Made by a program: the position numbers and the translations under genes. From positions 1 to 52,080 of the forward strand of contig DUMF01000003.1 in the NCBI GenBank assembly GCA_012840015.1: a stretch of 52,080 nucleotides of DNA, read 5' to 3'. This DNA comes from Bacillota bacterium. Lineage in GTDB: Bacteria > Bacillota > Sulfobacillia > DUMF01. This document shows, piece by piece, positions 34,583 to 43,561 of the stretch; the stretch's first letter is position 1, and every line of letters begins with the position of its first letter. The notes beneath the pieces were generated by a model, which did not search any database, had not been told where the DNA came from, and saw only the letters and a list, made by a program, of their open reading frames with translations.

Positions 34583-36172
34583 CTAGCAGATGTTTACTGG
34601 CTTGTAGCTGCCGTAGACGGATTTCAGGGTATCGCAGATTTCTCCTAGGGTGGCGTATTCCTTCACTGCAGCGATGATGGAGGGAATGACATTATCGCCG
34701 CCTTCCGCCGCCCGTTTAACCCCATCGAGCGCCCGTTTCACAGCAGCGTTATTCCTCGTTTGCCTGACCTTGCGAGTGCGCTCAACCACACGCAACTCCG
34801 ACTCCGGGTCGACCTTGAAGACGGGTATCTTTGACCTTGCCTCATCCCTGAACCGGTTAACGCCGACAATCACGCGCTCGCCGGAGTCAATCATGCGCTG
34901 GAACCTGTAAGCCGAGTCTGCGAGTTCCTTCTGGAAGAACCCCTTCTCAATGCATGGGACGGCGCCGCCGTATGCTTCGATCTTCTGCAGATATTCGTTT
35001 ACCTGTCTTTCGATTTCGTTGGTAAGGTACTCTATTGCGTAAGACCCTCCGAGTGGGTCCGCGGTGCCAGTAACGCCGCTTTCATATGCGACGATTTGCT
35101 GGGTACGCAAGGAGACAGTGACGGCTTCCTCCGTTGGAATAGAAAGCGCTTCGTCGTAGGAAGATGTAGCCAGTGTCTGAACCCCTCCAAGAACCGCACC
35201 GAGGGTCTCGATGGTCACCCTAACAATGTTGTTCAGGGGCTGTTCTGCCGTTAGGGCTCCTCCGAGGGTATAGGCGAAAATCCTGAGGGCCAAAGACTCG
35301 GGCTTCCTAGCCCCATACCTCTCCTTCATGAGCTTTGCCCATAGTCTCCGGGCAGCCCGGAACTTGGCGACCTCTTCGAGAAGGTCAATGTGTGCGCCTA
35401 AGAACTGATACAGCCTCGGGGCGAACAAATCAATTTCCACGCCTCGTTTGACAGCTGCGTCGAGATACGCGATGGCATCCGCCAGTGTAAAAGCGAGCTC
35501 TTGGACCGCGGTTGCACCAGCGTCACGGATGTGGTAACCGCAGATGGCCATCGGTGTCCATCTGTTCAGATGTTTCGCGCAGTACTCAACCACGTCGACC
35601 GCGAGCTTAACCGATGGTCCTGGTGGGAAAATAAATGTGCCCCGGCAGAAGTACTCTTTTAAAATATCGTTCTGCAGGAGCACGTTGATGCCATTAGGAT
35701 CAACGCCCTTCTTTTCAGCGAAGGCCACAATCATAGCTAGAATTATGGGCGCGATCGCATTGGCAGTCGTCCTCATCTGCCTGACCTTTTCGAACGGTAT
35801 TCCCTCGAGCAGTATCTCCATGTCTTTCAGGGAATCGATCGCGACCCCGCACCTACCCACTTCCCCTTCGGCCATCGGGTGGTCGGAATCCAGCCCCATC
35901 TGAGTTGGAAGATCGAGCGCAATTGAGAATCCCGTTTGTCCTTTCTCTATTAGATATCTGTACCTCTGATTTGCCTCCTCCGCAGAGGCGAACCCCGAGT
36001 ACTGACCCATAACCCAGAGCTGTTCCCTGTACATTTCCGGCGTTATGCCCCTGGTAAATGGATACGTGCCGGGTGCTTCTGCAGCAACATTCCTGTCCAA
36101 TCCGATGTCCTCAGGGCCATATGAAGCCTTGAGTTCGATACCTGAAAGTGTTGTATGCTTACGCTTATCCAT
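34583..36172 (-). CDS. Divergent methylmalonyl-CoA-mutase-type acyl-CoA mutase, large subunit
   Basis: A 529-residue B12-dependent mutase barrel. Kept: FTRGITPEMYREQLW (Tyr48), [39 protein letters not shown] (His214), AVLGGVQTLATSSYDEALS. Changed: the arginine that holds the succinyl/methylmalonyl carboxylate in methylmalonyl-CoA mutase, still Arg219 in the paralogue at 41.9 kb (KPSMRL), is Lys189 here (GPSVKL), and the RxHxQT stretch (paralogue LRFHTQTAG) is LRIFAYTLGG, losing His and Gln. The pocket is therefore different, and a substrate other than methylmalonyl-CoA is likely (an alkylmalonyl, hydroxyacyl or branched acyl-CoA). It is also about 30 residues shorter at the N-terminus. Confidence 0.9.
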   Translation of the reverse strand: MDKRKHTTLSGIELKASYGPEDIGLDRNVAAEAPGTYPFTRGITPEMYREQLWVMGQYSGFASAEEANQRYRYLIEKGQTGFSIALDLPTQMGLDSDHPMAEGEVGRCGVAIDSLKDMEILLEGIPFEKVRQMRTTANAIAPIILAMIVAFAEKKGVDPNGINVLLQNDILKEYFCRGTFIFPPGPSVKLAVDVVEYCAKHLNRWTPMAICGYHIRDAGATAVQELAFTLADAIAYLDAAVKRGVEIDLFAPRLYQFLGAHIDLLEEVAKFRAARRLWAKLMKERYGARKPESLALRIFAYTLGGALTAEQPLNNIVRVTIETLGAVLGGVQTLATSSYDEALSIPTEEAVTVSLRTQQIVAYESGVTGTADPLGGSYAIEYLTNEIERQVNEYLQKIEAYGGAVPCIEKGFFQKELADSAYRFQRMIDSGERVIVGVNRFRDEARSKIPVFKVDPESELRVVERTRKVRQTRNNAAVKRALDGVKRAAEGGDNVIPSIIAAVKEYATLGEICDTLKSVYGSYKPVNIC

Positions 36173-36223
36173 ACCTTGTTCCTGTGTCCTCCCCTCTACC
36201 TCACGTCCCGCCTCAGCGCCGTG

Positions 36224-37414
36224 TCAGATCACACCCTGTTCCCTCAGCTCTCTGATCCTTGATTTATCCAACCCTAGAATGCCGCCGAATACCTCATCGT
36301 TGTGCTCGCCTGGTCTGGGCCCACTTGAGCGAACCATACCAGGGGTACTCGATAGTTTTGGCGTTGGAGCCTGCATCTTGAGCACACCGAGGAGAGGATC
36401 CATCACCTCGACAATGTCCTGCCTCGCCGCGAAATGAGGATCCGAAAAAATATCCGCAATGCTGTTTATTGGTCCGTATGGTACGGTATCCTGAAGGGCA
36501 ATGCGGCACTCCTCCGCCGTATGCTTCGCAACCCATTCAGCGACAATGGCCTCTATTTCGTTGCGGTTTTCAACTCGCTTCTGGTGAGATGAAAACCTGG
36601 GATCATTGATCAGTTCCTCTCGGTCGATAGCCTTGGCGAGCCGTTCAAATACCCTGTCATTAGCACACGAAATACAAATCCATTTACCGTCGGCAGTACG
36701 ATAATGCCCGCCGGGCACAGTACCAGGGTGTACGGTTCCCATCCTCTCCCTGACTCTTCCGTTAAGCCAGTAATCGAGGGCTGTGAACTCCATGATGCGG
36801 AATACAGGCTCGTACAGACTTACGTCAACAACCTGACCTTCACCAGAGAATGTGTCTCTGTATCGCAGAGCAAACATTATTCCGGCGGTAGCGAAGATAC
36901 CCGCCAGGTAATCAGCTAAGGCTACGCCTGGCCTCATCGGCACCCCGGAAGGCTCTCCAGTTATATAGGTCAATCCCCCAACGCCCAGACCAATGCGGTC
37001 GTATCCGTATCTGTTACTGTATGGACCCGTTTGTCCGTAACCCGAAATCCTGCATAGCACAGTCCTTGGGTTCACCTGGTGTATGACTTCCCAGCCAAGG
37101 CCAAGCTTCTCTAGTGTTCCGGGCTTGAAGTTCTCCAGTACGACGTCGCAAATGCTTACCAGACGCTTTGCCAATTCCTTGCCTTCGTACGACTTCAGGT
37201 TAAGCGTTATACACTTCTTGTTCCTGTTTTCAACGTGAAACCACAGCGATTCGCCCTTCGTTATAGGGCCCATATTCCTAAGGCTATCTCCGTTCCCAGG
37301 GGCCTCGACCTTAATAACTTCTGCACCAAAGTCCGCCATCATGGCCCCGCAAAACGGCGCAGCCACAACCTGACCCAGTTCCAATACTCGAATTCCTGAA
37401 AGGGCTGACTCCAT
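36224..37414 (-). CDS. Class III (CaiB/BaiF family) CoA-transferase, copy 2
   Basis: A 396-residue CoA-transferase. It begins ESALSGIRVLELGQVVAAPF, with MMADFGAEVIKVEAPGNGD, DVVLENFKPGTLEKLGLGWE, ALADYLAGIFATAG (catalytic Asp position) and a C-terminal DEVFGGILGLDKSRIRELREQG. The ATG at 37414 follows GAGGTG. It lies between the hydratase genes and the mutase. With copy 1 it would activate the imported acid, probably with succinyl-CoA or acetyl-CoA as donor. The two copies are clearly different in sequence, which favours either two substrates or a heteromeric enzyme. Confidence 0.9.
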   Translation of the reverse strand: MESALSGIRVLELGQVVAAPFCGAMMADFGAEVIKVEAPGNGDSLRNMGPITKGESLWFHVENRNKKCITLNLKSYEGKELAKRLVSICDVVLENFKPGTLEKLGLGWEVIHQVNPRTVLCRISGYGQTGPYSNRYGYDRIGLGVGGLTYITGEPSGVPMRPGVALADYLAGIFATAGIMFALRYRDTFSGEGQVVDVSLYEPVFRIMEFTALDYWLNGRVRERMGTVHPGTVPGGHYRTADGKWICISCANDRVFERLAKAIDREELINDPRFSSHQKRVENRNEIEAIVAEWVAKHTAEECRIALQDTVPYGPINSIADIFSDPHFAARQDIVEVMDPLLGVLKMQAPTPKLSSTPGMVRSSGPRPGEHNDEVFGGILGLDKSRIRELREQGVI

Positions 37415-37511
37415 CGTTATCACCTCGATCTCTCTGACCGCAGAGCTGATTTAGCAATACCTGTGCCAGCGAGCCTAGGGTCGATGTAAGGCCGTATGCC
37501 AGGGCGCGGTT

Positions 37512-38135
37512 TCACGACGGAGTGTCTATTTTAACCAATGCTCTTAACATTTCGTTTAATCTTTGTACACTGGACCGCCTTACGTCCTCATAGAGGCTCC
37601 TCCCATGAGAGTCCATCGCCACAAGCAACGGTCCGAATCCTCTCAGTTCGAGTTCCAGGACATTGTCCGACCTACTCGGCTGCGGCCAGATTTCTCTGAC
37701 TACTGACGCAACCCCTTTGGTGTACAGGGCTGAACATCCACCGACTGCCGCAAAGTAAACCGCACCGCACTCCCTAAACGCATCCAATGTCCGGAGGTCC
37801 ATTCCGCCCTTGCCAATAACTCCACGGATGCCAAACTCGCGGATCAGCGCAGGTGTCCACTGGTTGAATTTTGAACTGGTGGTAGCCCCGACGAATCTTA
37901 TCCTGTAACCCTGTTCGCTCTCTACGTATGAAGCTGGGCAATGGTAAACAACCCCGCCTTGCATTTCGATCGGCAGAGGTTTACCAGCCCGTCTAAGGTC
38001 CAGCATCTTTATGAATTGCCACGGGTAACACATGGCCAAGACGCGGCCCGAAAGGTATACCTCGTCGCCAACCTGGAGGCTTCGGGCATCAGCTTCAGAA
38101 AGCGGCGTGTTAAGGTAGATGCTTGCCCCAGTCAC
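37512..38135 (-). CDS. Class I fumarate hydratase/tartrate dehydratase family, beta subunit
   Basis: A 207-residue C-terminal-domain subunit of two-component iron-sulfur hydro-lyases. It reads IYLNTPLSEADARSLQVGDEVYLSGRV, then VYHCPASYV, FVGATTSSKFNQWTPALI, GVIGKGGMD and YFAAVGGCSALY, all typical of the beta subunit. The GTG at 38135 overlaps the alpha stop (GTGA) and follows GGAGGG with a 7-base spacer, which rejects the longer frame starting at 38222. With alpha it hydrates fumarate to malate or acts on a substituted analogue (tartrate, mesaconate, dimethylmalate types). The operon context leaves the substrate open. Confidence 0.9.
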   Translation of the reverse strand: MTGASIYLNTPLSEADARSLQVGDEVYLSGRVLAMCYPWQFIKMLDLRRAGKPLPIEMQGGVVYHCPASYVESEQGYRIRFVGATTSSKFNQWTPALIREFGIRGVIGKGGMDLRTLDAFRECGAVYFAAVGGCSALYTKGVASVVREIWPQPSRSDNVLELELRGFGPLLVAMDSHGRSLYEDVRRSSVQRLNEMLRALVKIDTPS

Positions 38136-39010
38136 ACGATCTCCCTCCGTCCCCCTGGAAACAGTAAGGCCGTGGCTCTCCGCCCCGTCCAGCACTGAAT
38201 ATTTAATGCTACCGGCAACCATGGCTTATGGGTAAATGCATACTCGATATTCACCGCCAGGGCAGTGGTTTTCCCGCCCAATCCCATAGGTCCTATTCCA
38301 ACCTCATTCACAAGTTTAAGAATCTCATCTTCAAGTGCGGCGATATCATCCTCTTCGTGGCGAGATCCTATAGGCCGGCAACTTGCAAGCGTCGCCATCA
38401 ACGCCACTTCTTCGAGATCCCCGCCGATTCCAATACCGATTATGGTGGGCGGACAGGGATTTGAACCGGCTGTAACAACGCTTTCCAATACAAACCTCTT
38501 GACCCCTGCAATGCCTTCAAGTGGTTGTAAGAATGCCACCCTGCCCCACGTTCCAGAGCCAGCTCCTTTGGGAATTGCAGTAATCCTCACGAGGGGAAAA
38601 CCTTCCTTCATCCGGAAGTGAATAATCGGGACGCCCCGTCCAATGTTGTAGCCATACTCCTTCCGGGTGAGAGGGTGGACAGCCATCTGCCGCAGATCCA
38701 TCTCCCGCGAAACACGCTCCACCCCGCGCTCGAAGGCGCTCCTTAACCCAGAGTCAAACGTCACACCAGGACCTGCTTCAATGATGAATACTGGAATACC
38801 AGTATCCTGGCAAATTACTCGGTTGTGTTGCGCCTCCTCGGCGTTCCTAAGCATCATCTGCAGACACTGCTTGGCGATCGGTTCCGTCTCTTCGGCAACA
38901 GCCAATTCGAGTGACCGCAACACATCCGGAGGGACCTGTGTTATCGCACGCTTGAACGTCTCCGCCGCCGCCCATTCAACCTCTTCGTTCGTTACTCTGA
39001 ACTCCTCCAT
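38132..39010 (-). CDS. Class I fumarate hydratase/tartrate dehydratase family, alpha subunit
   Basis: A 292-residue iron-sulfur hydro-lyase subunit. Cluster-binding and active-site segments: NRVICQDTGIPVFIIEAGP, GYNIGRGVPIIHFRM, GAGSGTWGRVAFLQPLEG and ESVVTAGSNPCPPTIIGIGIGG. The ATG at 39010 gives MEEFRVTNEEVEWAAAETFKRA, and a sigma-54 promoter 38-53 bases upstream rules out the longer frame from 39052, which would start inside the promoter. First gene of the leftward operon. Fumarase genes likewise accompany methylmalonyl-CoA genes in syntrophic propionate oxidisers, which is one reading here; hydration of an unusual unsaturated diacid is the other. Confidence 0.92.
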   Translation of the reverse strand: MEEFRVTNEEVEWAAAETFKRAITQVPPDVLRSLELAVAEETEPIAKQCLQMMLRNAEEAQHNRVICQDTGIPVFIIEAGPGVTFDSGLRSAFERGVERVSREMDLRQMAVHPLTRKEYGYNIGRGVPIIHFRMKEGFPLVRITAIPKGAGSGTWGRVAFLQPLEGIAGVKRFVLESVVTAGSNPCPPTIIGIGIGGDLEEVALMATLASCRPIGSRHEEDDIAALEDEILKLVNEVGIGPMGLGGKTTALAVNIEYAFTHKPWLPVALNIQCWTGRRATALLFPGGRREIV

Positions 39011-39047
39011 AAGTCGACACTTCACCTGCCTACCGTAGTTGGTCCGA

Positions 39048-39063
39048 AGCAAGAGGCATGCCT
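39048..39063 (-). promoter_or_regulatory. Sigma-54 (-24/-12) promoter of the leftward catabolic operon
   Basis: The reverse strand reads AGGCATGCCTCTTGCT, with GG (39061-39062) and GC (39049-39050) separated by exactly 10 bases. This compares with the consensus TGGCAC-N5-TTGC(A/T): GGCA and TTGCT match. Transcription would begin near 39037, 27 bases before the ATG of the hydratase alpha gene. A divergent sigma-54 activator gene lies immediately upstream. Confidence 0.75.
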
Positions 39064-39118
39064 ACAATTGCGCCCTCTGCAGGAGACACAAGGGTTCCAG
39101 TAGAAGAATTAGAAGAAC

Positions 39119-39132
39119 TAATCAGATGATTA
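39119..39132. promoter_or_regulatory. Dyad TAATCAGATGATTA, candidate activator binding site
   Basis: TAATCA and TGATTA are perfect inverted arms with a 2-base centre, located about 80-95 bases upstream of the predicted sigma-54 start. That is the usual distance for an enhancer-like site of a sigma-54 activator. It lies between the promoter and the activator's own start. Confidence 0.45.
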
Positions 39133-39179
39133 AGCACGCTCTCTTCACTGCCCATGGCTCTCAACTGGAGGTGGTCGTC

Positions 39180-41096
39180 TTGCCCGAAATAGGCATAATC
39201 TTCGGGGGGCTCGCCCCATACCCTGACATTAAAGACATGGTTAAGAGCGAGGCTGAAGTTGTCGAAAGCGTGACGATGGATCAGGCGGGAGCCGTTGCAG
39301 AAGACATGGCTCGGCGCGGCGTGCAGGCGATCATCAGTCTTGGTGCGACTGCAGACATCGTGGCGGACAAGGTCGATCTCCCTGTGGTCCGGGTGGACCT
39401 TACAAACTTTGATGTGCTGGAAATGCTGGATAGGGTAAAGCACATGTCAAGAAACGTTTCGAAAATCGGCATGACCTGCTACTACAAAGCTGGCATAGAT
39501 ATGGAGAGAATACAGAAGTTCCTCGACGTGCAGGTGGAACTCGCCAGGTATAGAGGCATAGAAGACCTCAAATGGCACGTAATGGACCTATGTGCGAAAG
39601 GGGTGGACATAATTGTCGGCGGCACCTCGACTGTCAGGTACGCTGAGGACCTTGGGATCCGCACATTTCAGCTCTACGTTGGAAAGGAAACGCTTCTCAA
39701 AGCCATAGAGAAAGCGCGGGACATTGTAAACATCCGCCGCCGCGACCTCGAAAGGTCAGAGCAACTCCAGGCCATACTCCGTTTCACCCGCGAGGGAATA
39801 ATCGCGGTGGACCACAATGGGAAGGTCATGATTTTCAACCCTACCGCAGAGAAGTTGCTGGGATGCCCCTCCTCTGCAGTGATCGGCAAACCCATCAACC
39901 GCATAATGCGGGAATTTGATTGGGACGGAGTAGTAAAAGGTAAAGGACCATTGCTTGATCACTTGATTACACTGCAGGATAGCAAGGTCTTTATGAACCG
40001 GGTACCGATAATCGTAAACGGAAAGGTAACGGGAGCAGTCGCTACTCTACAGGAAAGCACTCAGATTGAAAAACTGGAGCACAAGATGCGCCGGCTCGCC
40101 ACGACCGGCTTTTCTGCGAAGTTCCGTTTTGAAGATATTGTTGGCCAGAGCGAAGTCCTGAAAAAATGCATAAGTCGCGCACGGACCTACGCCGAAACAG
40201 ACTCTACGGTCTTAATTACCGGCGAGACCGGAACGGGCAAGGAATTGTTCGCCCAGAGCATACACAACGCCAGCCCCAGACGTGAGGGGCCCTTCGTCGC
40301 CATCAACTGCGCAGCCCTCCCCGAGAATCTGTTGGAAAGTGAGTTGTTCGGTTACGAGGAAGGTGCTTTCACTGGTGCGCGGCGCGGCGGCAACCCCGGA
40401 CTGTTTGAGCTGGCCCACGGTGGCACCATCTTTCTAGACGAAATCGGTGATCTCCCTCTGTTACTTCAAGCGCGGCTGCTGCGCGTGGTTCAAGAAAAGG
40501 AAGTCCGGAGGCTTGGGGGAGGTAAGGTAATACCCGTTGACGTCCGAATAATTTGCGCAACCAACACGGACCTCGAAGAAAGCGTTGCGAAAGGCCGATT
40601 TCGAGCGGACTTGTATCACCGATTAAATGTCTTGAGAATCCATATTCCACCGCTACGAGAGCGCCCGGAGGATATTCCGCTTCTCCTTGAAAACTCATTC
40701 CGGCGGCTAACGGGCGAAGTCTCCGGCTTGATCAAACCCTTGAACAGAGCAGCCCTGGACTTATTATGCGCTTACACCTGGCCCGGAAATGTCCGCGAGC
40801 TCGAGAACTTTGCAGAAAGATATGTCACGCTTCGAGAAGAGCTTCGCGGAGAAGAAGTAGAGTGGGTAAGGAATTACGTGCTGCAGAGGCTCAAACGGAA
40901 CGAGCCTACCGAGCCTTCGCCCGACCCCCTTTCTAGCTCTAAACCAGTTACCATCAGCTTGGGCCCGCTCAGTTCGATGGAACGCGATATCATTCAGAAG
41001 GCTATTGAAATGTTTCACGGTAACAAGTCTCGGGCAGCTGACTTTCTAGGTGTCAGCAGAACGACGCTTTGGAAGAAACTGAAAGGCGTCAGCTAG
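39180..41096 (+). CDS. PrpR-type sigma-54-dependent transcriptional activator
   Basis: About 638 residues in four parts: an N-terminal PrpR-N domain ([31 protein letters not shown]) that in propionate activators senses a pathway metabolite; a PAS domain near 195-300 ([23 protein letters not shown]); an AAA+ domain with Walker [13 protein letters not shown], the sigma-54 contact GAFTGA, and Walker [13 protein letters not shown]; and a Fis-type helix-turn-helix tail [21 protein letters not shown] choose the TTG at 39180 behind GGAGGTG; an ATG at 39126 lacks a binding site and would cover the dyad. It is divergent from the hydratase operon and upstream of the methylmalonyl-CoA operon, each with a -24/-12 promoter, so it may control both. 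Confidence 0.9.
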   Translation: MPEIGIIFGGLAPYPDIKDMVKSEAEVVESVTMDQAGAVAEDMARRGVQAIISLGATADIVADKVDLPVVRVDLTNFDVLEMLDRVKHMSRNVSKIGMTCYYKAGIDMERIQKFLDVQVELARYRGIEDLKWHVMDLCAKGVDIIVGGTSTVRYAEDLGIRTFQLYVGKETLLKAIEKARDIVNIRRRDLERSEQLQAILRFTREGIIAVDHNGKVMIFNPTAEKLLGCPSSAVIGKPINRIMREFDWDGVVKGKGPLLDHLITLQDSKVFMNRVPIIVNGKVTGAVATLQESTQIEKLEHKMRRLATTGFSAKFRFEDIVGQSEVLKKCISRARTYAETDSTVLITGETGTGKELFAQSIHNASPRREGPFVAINCAALPENLLESELFGYEEGAFTGARRGGNPGLFELAHGGTIFLDEIGDLPLLLQARLLRVVQEKEVRRLGGGKVIPVDVRIICATNTDLEESVAKGRFRADLYHRLNVLRIHIPPLRERPEDIPLLLENSFRRLTGEVSGLIKPLNRAALDLLCAYTWPGNVRELENFAERYVTLREELRGEEVEWVRNYVLQRLKRNEPTEPSPDPLSSSKPVTISLGPLSSMERDIIQKAIEMFHGNKSRAADFLGVSRTTLWKKLKGVS

Positions 41097-41214
41097 GGTG
41101 ACTCTCCTGAGCAAGGCGTAACAGTGAGTGCTCAGTAACCTTGAGGTGCATGCCCGCAGCCGTTACTCGGGCCCTAGGCCTTTGTTTTCTAGTGCATCAG
41201 TTAGTACTGTATTC

Positions 41215-41476
41215 TAAGACATCACCCCGTTTGAAGCGTCTAGTAGCGTGTAGTCATCGTTCCCAGTTTTCGCAAACACCACCAGCGCCAATAGAATCAG
41301 CCCGATCATAGGTTGCCCCAAAGATACCTTCGCTGCATCTGTCACCCGCCGAGCACTCAAATCCGACGATCACCCGGGTGAAAACGGAACTACGGGCGTG
41401 ATAGGGTGGTTGGGGCCAATAGCATAACCCACTATTGTGAACACCATCAGCGCTCCAGTAAGAAGCAATAAGCCAT
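41215..41476 (-). pseudogene. Decayed TctC-type binding-protein gene fragment
   Basis: The reverse strand reads ITPVVPFSPG, a TGA stop, SSDLSARRVTDAAK, GQPMIG and NDDYTLLDASNG. Line by line these match VTLVVPYAPGG, SSDLSARPVADAMK and NDGYTLLNASIG of the intact TctC at 29.8-30.8 kb, but with an internal stop, a rearranged middle part and no C-terminal two thirds. The rest of 41097-41770 holds only short shadow frames, so this gap is a graveyard of an older transporter gene. Confidence 0.7.
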
Positions 41477-41772
41477 GTTTTGTTCTAATGAGTTTGCGCA
41501 GACCTGACTTGACCCCTTGAGCAATACCAGCACTCTACCAACTGCATCGGCGCTTCTCGCCAAGGTTGTCTGCTGTTGCAGCCGTCCCCCGGTGTTTAGG
41601 TTTTTTGCTCCCGATAACAATCTGTTCAGTTTGTAGACGTCCTTACTGCAGCCAAGGCACCGGTCATGCCGATAGGATCCGCCAGATCTCTTCGGCAGAT
41701 CTAGCAGCGAGTGAGACCAATGGCCCGCTTCCACCCGGTTTAGATGGGTGCCAGGGGCTAATCAAGTGGTCT

Positions 41773-41788
41773 TGGCATGATAGATGCA
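41773..41788 (+). promoter_or_regulatory. Sigma-54 (-24/-12) promoter of the methylmalonyl-CoA operon
   Basis: TGGCATGATAGATGCA has GG (41774-41775) and GC (41786-41787) exactly 10 bases apart and matches TGGCA and TGCA of the consensus. Transcription would start near 41799, about 70 bases before the mutase ATG. Confidence 0.7.
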
Positions 41789-41867
41789 CAGTAAATGAAA
41801 CTGAGAGAAGGCGGAGTATCACTCACACAGTTGAAACCAAAACAGGCGCACAAGGAGGAATCCCCCA

Positions 41868-43547
41868 ATGTACGACCGGGAAAGCCTCGAGTTAGTCAAG
41901 GCCTTGAAGCGGGAATGGGAAGAAGGCTCTCTGAAGACCGTCTTGTCAAAGCACCCCGAGCGCAAGGAACGATTCGTGACTGGATCCAATCTTCCGGTTG
42001 AAAGACTGTACACCCCTGCCGAGGTCGAATCACTCGATTACGCGAGGGACCTGGGTTTTCCGGGTGAGTACCCGTATACGCGGGGAGTCCAGCCGACCAT
42101 GTACAGGGGTCGCCTCTGGACCATGAGACAATACGCGGGATTCGGTACGGCGGAGGAGTCCAATGCAAGGTATAAGTACCTCCTTAAGCAGGGTCAGACG
42201 GGGCTGAGCGTTGCCTTCGATCTCCCGACCCAGATCGGGTATGACTCGGACCACCCGCTTGCCGAGGGCGAAGTGGGGAAGGTCGGCGTCGCGATAGACT
42301 CGCTGGCCGATATGGAAACGCTGTTCGAAGGGATCCCCCTGGATAAGGTCAGCACCTCGATGACAATCAACGCCCCCGCGTCGATCCTTCTCGCAATGTA
42401 CATAGTAGTTGCGGAAAAGCAAAACGTTCCTGCCGATAAACTGAATGGTACCATCCAGAACGACATCCTCAAGGAGTATGCGGCTCGAGGTACGTACATC
42501 TTCCCCCCGAAGCCATCGATGAGGCTGATCACGGATGTCTTCGCCTACTGTTCAAAGAACCTTCCCGAGTGGAACACGATAAGCATAAGCGGCTACCACA
42601 TCAGAGAGGCGGGTGCGACAGCGGTACAGGAGGTAGCGTTCACCCTGGCCAACGGCATTGCCTACGTCGACGCCGCCATTAAGGCGGGTTTGAGCGTAGA
42701 TCAGTTCGGTCCAAGGCTCTCGTTCTTCTTCAGCGCTCATTCGGATCTCTTTGAGGAGGTGGCCAAGTTCCGGGCCGCCAGGCGATTGTGGGCCAAGATT
42801 ATGAAGGAGCGGTTCGGAGCTAAGGATCCGAGGTCGATGATGCTGAGGTTCCATACGCAGACCGCCGGTTCGACGCTGACGGCGCAGCAACCCGACAACA
42901 ACATTGTCAGGGTCGCGCTTCAGGCGCTCTCTGCAGTACTGGGCGGAACGCAGTCGCTGCACACCAATTCTAGGGACGAGGCTCTCGCGCTCCCGTCGGA
43001 GGATTCCGTCCGCATCGCGCTCCGCACGCAGCAGATCATCGCTTATGAGAGCGGCGTGACGAACACGATTGATCCGCTCGCTGGCTCCTACTACGTGGAG
43101 GCACTCACCGACAGGATCGAGAAAGAGGCTGCTGAGTATATCGCAAAGATAGACGCGCTCGGCGGTTCGCCCGCGGCCATCGAAAAGGGGTTCATCCAGC
43201 AGGAGATCCAGGATAGCGCTTACAGATGGCAGAAAGAGGTCGAGAATGGCGACAGAATAGTGGTCGGCGTAAACAAGTTCCAGATCCAGGAGCCGCCGCC
43301 CACGGGCCTCCTCAAAGTGGATCCTGCCGTGGGCGAACGCCAGAAGAAGAAGATTGCCGAGCTGAAAGCGAAGAGGGACGGCGCCCGCGTGGAGGCATCG
43401 CTTAACAGCCTGCGGCGCGCCGCTGAGGGCACGGATAATCTTATGCCGTACATTCTCGAAGCAGTACGCTCGTATGCCACTCTTGGTGAAATTTGTGACA
43501 CGCTGCGCAAGGTCTTTGGTGAATACAGGTCCACTGTGAGCTACTAA
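41868..43547 (+). CDS. Methylmalonyl-CoA mutase large subunit
   Basis: A 559-residue mutase barrel that interconverts succinyl-CoA and methylmalonyl-CoA with adenosylcobalamin. Key pocket residues are present: Tyr79 in [20 protein letters not shown], Arg219 in [14 protein letters not shown], His244 in [17 protein letters not shown], and the [15 protein letters not shown] stretch. The B12-binding domain is encoded separately by the next gene, as in many Clostridia and archaea. The ATG at 41868 follows AAGGAGGA. It is the first gene of an operon that also holds epimerase, the decarboxylase subunits and the mutase chaperone, which confirms the substrate. Confidence 0.95.
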   Translation: MYDRESLELVKALKREWEEGSLKTVLSKHPERKERFVTGSNLPVERLYTPAEVESLDYARDLGFPGEYPYTRGVQPTMYRGRLWTMRQYAGFGTAEESNARYKYLLKQGQTGLSVAFDLPTQIGYDSDHPLAEGEVGKVGVAIDSLADMETLFEGIPLDKVSTSMTINAPASILLAMYIVVAEKQNVPADKLNGTIQNDILKEYAARGTYIFPPKPSMRLITDVFAYCSKNLPEWNTISISGYHIREAGATAVQEVAFTLANGIAYVDAAIKAGLSVDQFGPRLSFFFSAHSDLFEEVAKFRAARRLWAKIMKERFGAKDPRSMMLRFHTQTAGSTLTAQQPDNNIVRVALQALSAVLGGTQSLHTNSRDEALALPSEDSVRIALRTQQIIAYESGVTNTIDPLAGSYYVEALTDRIEKEAAEYIAKIDALGGSPAAIEKGFIQQEIQDSAYRWQKEVENGDRIVVGVNKFQIQEPPPTGLLKVDPAVGERQKKKIAELKAKRDGARVEASLNSLRRAAEGTDNLMPYILEAVRSYATLGEICDTLRKVFGEYRSTVSY

Positions 43548-43561
43548 GGAGGGCCGGAGGA

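Noticed and set aside
38136-38222. Longer start of the hydratase beta subunit, overlapping the alpha gene by about 90 bases
   Set aside because: A GTG at 38135 with GGAGGG at the right distance overlaps the alpha stop by four bases and matches family N-termini; the extension has no family resemblance.
39039-39179. Upstream starts (39039, 39126) for the PrpR-type activator
   Set aside because: They would run the coding region over the sigma-54 promoter or the dyad and lack ribosome binding sites, whereas the TTG at 39180 follows GGAGGTG by six bases.
41520-41770. Possible structured RNA (cobalamin riboswitch) before the B12-dependent mutase
   Set aside because: I looked for the B12 box and related conserved blocks and saw none; only a weak TGCCGA/TCGGCA pairing is present.
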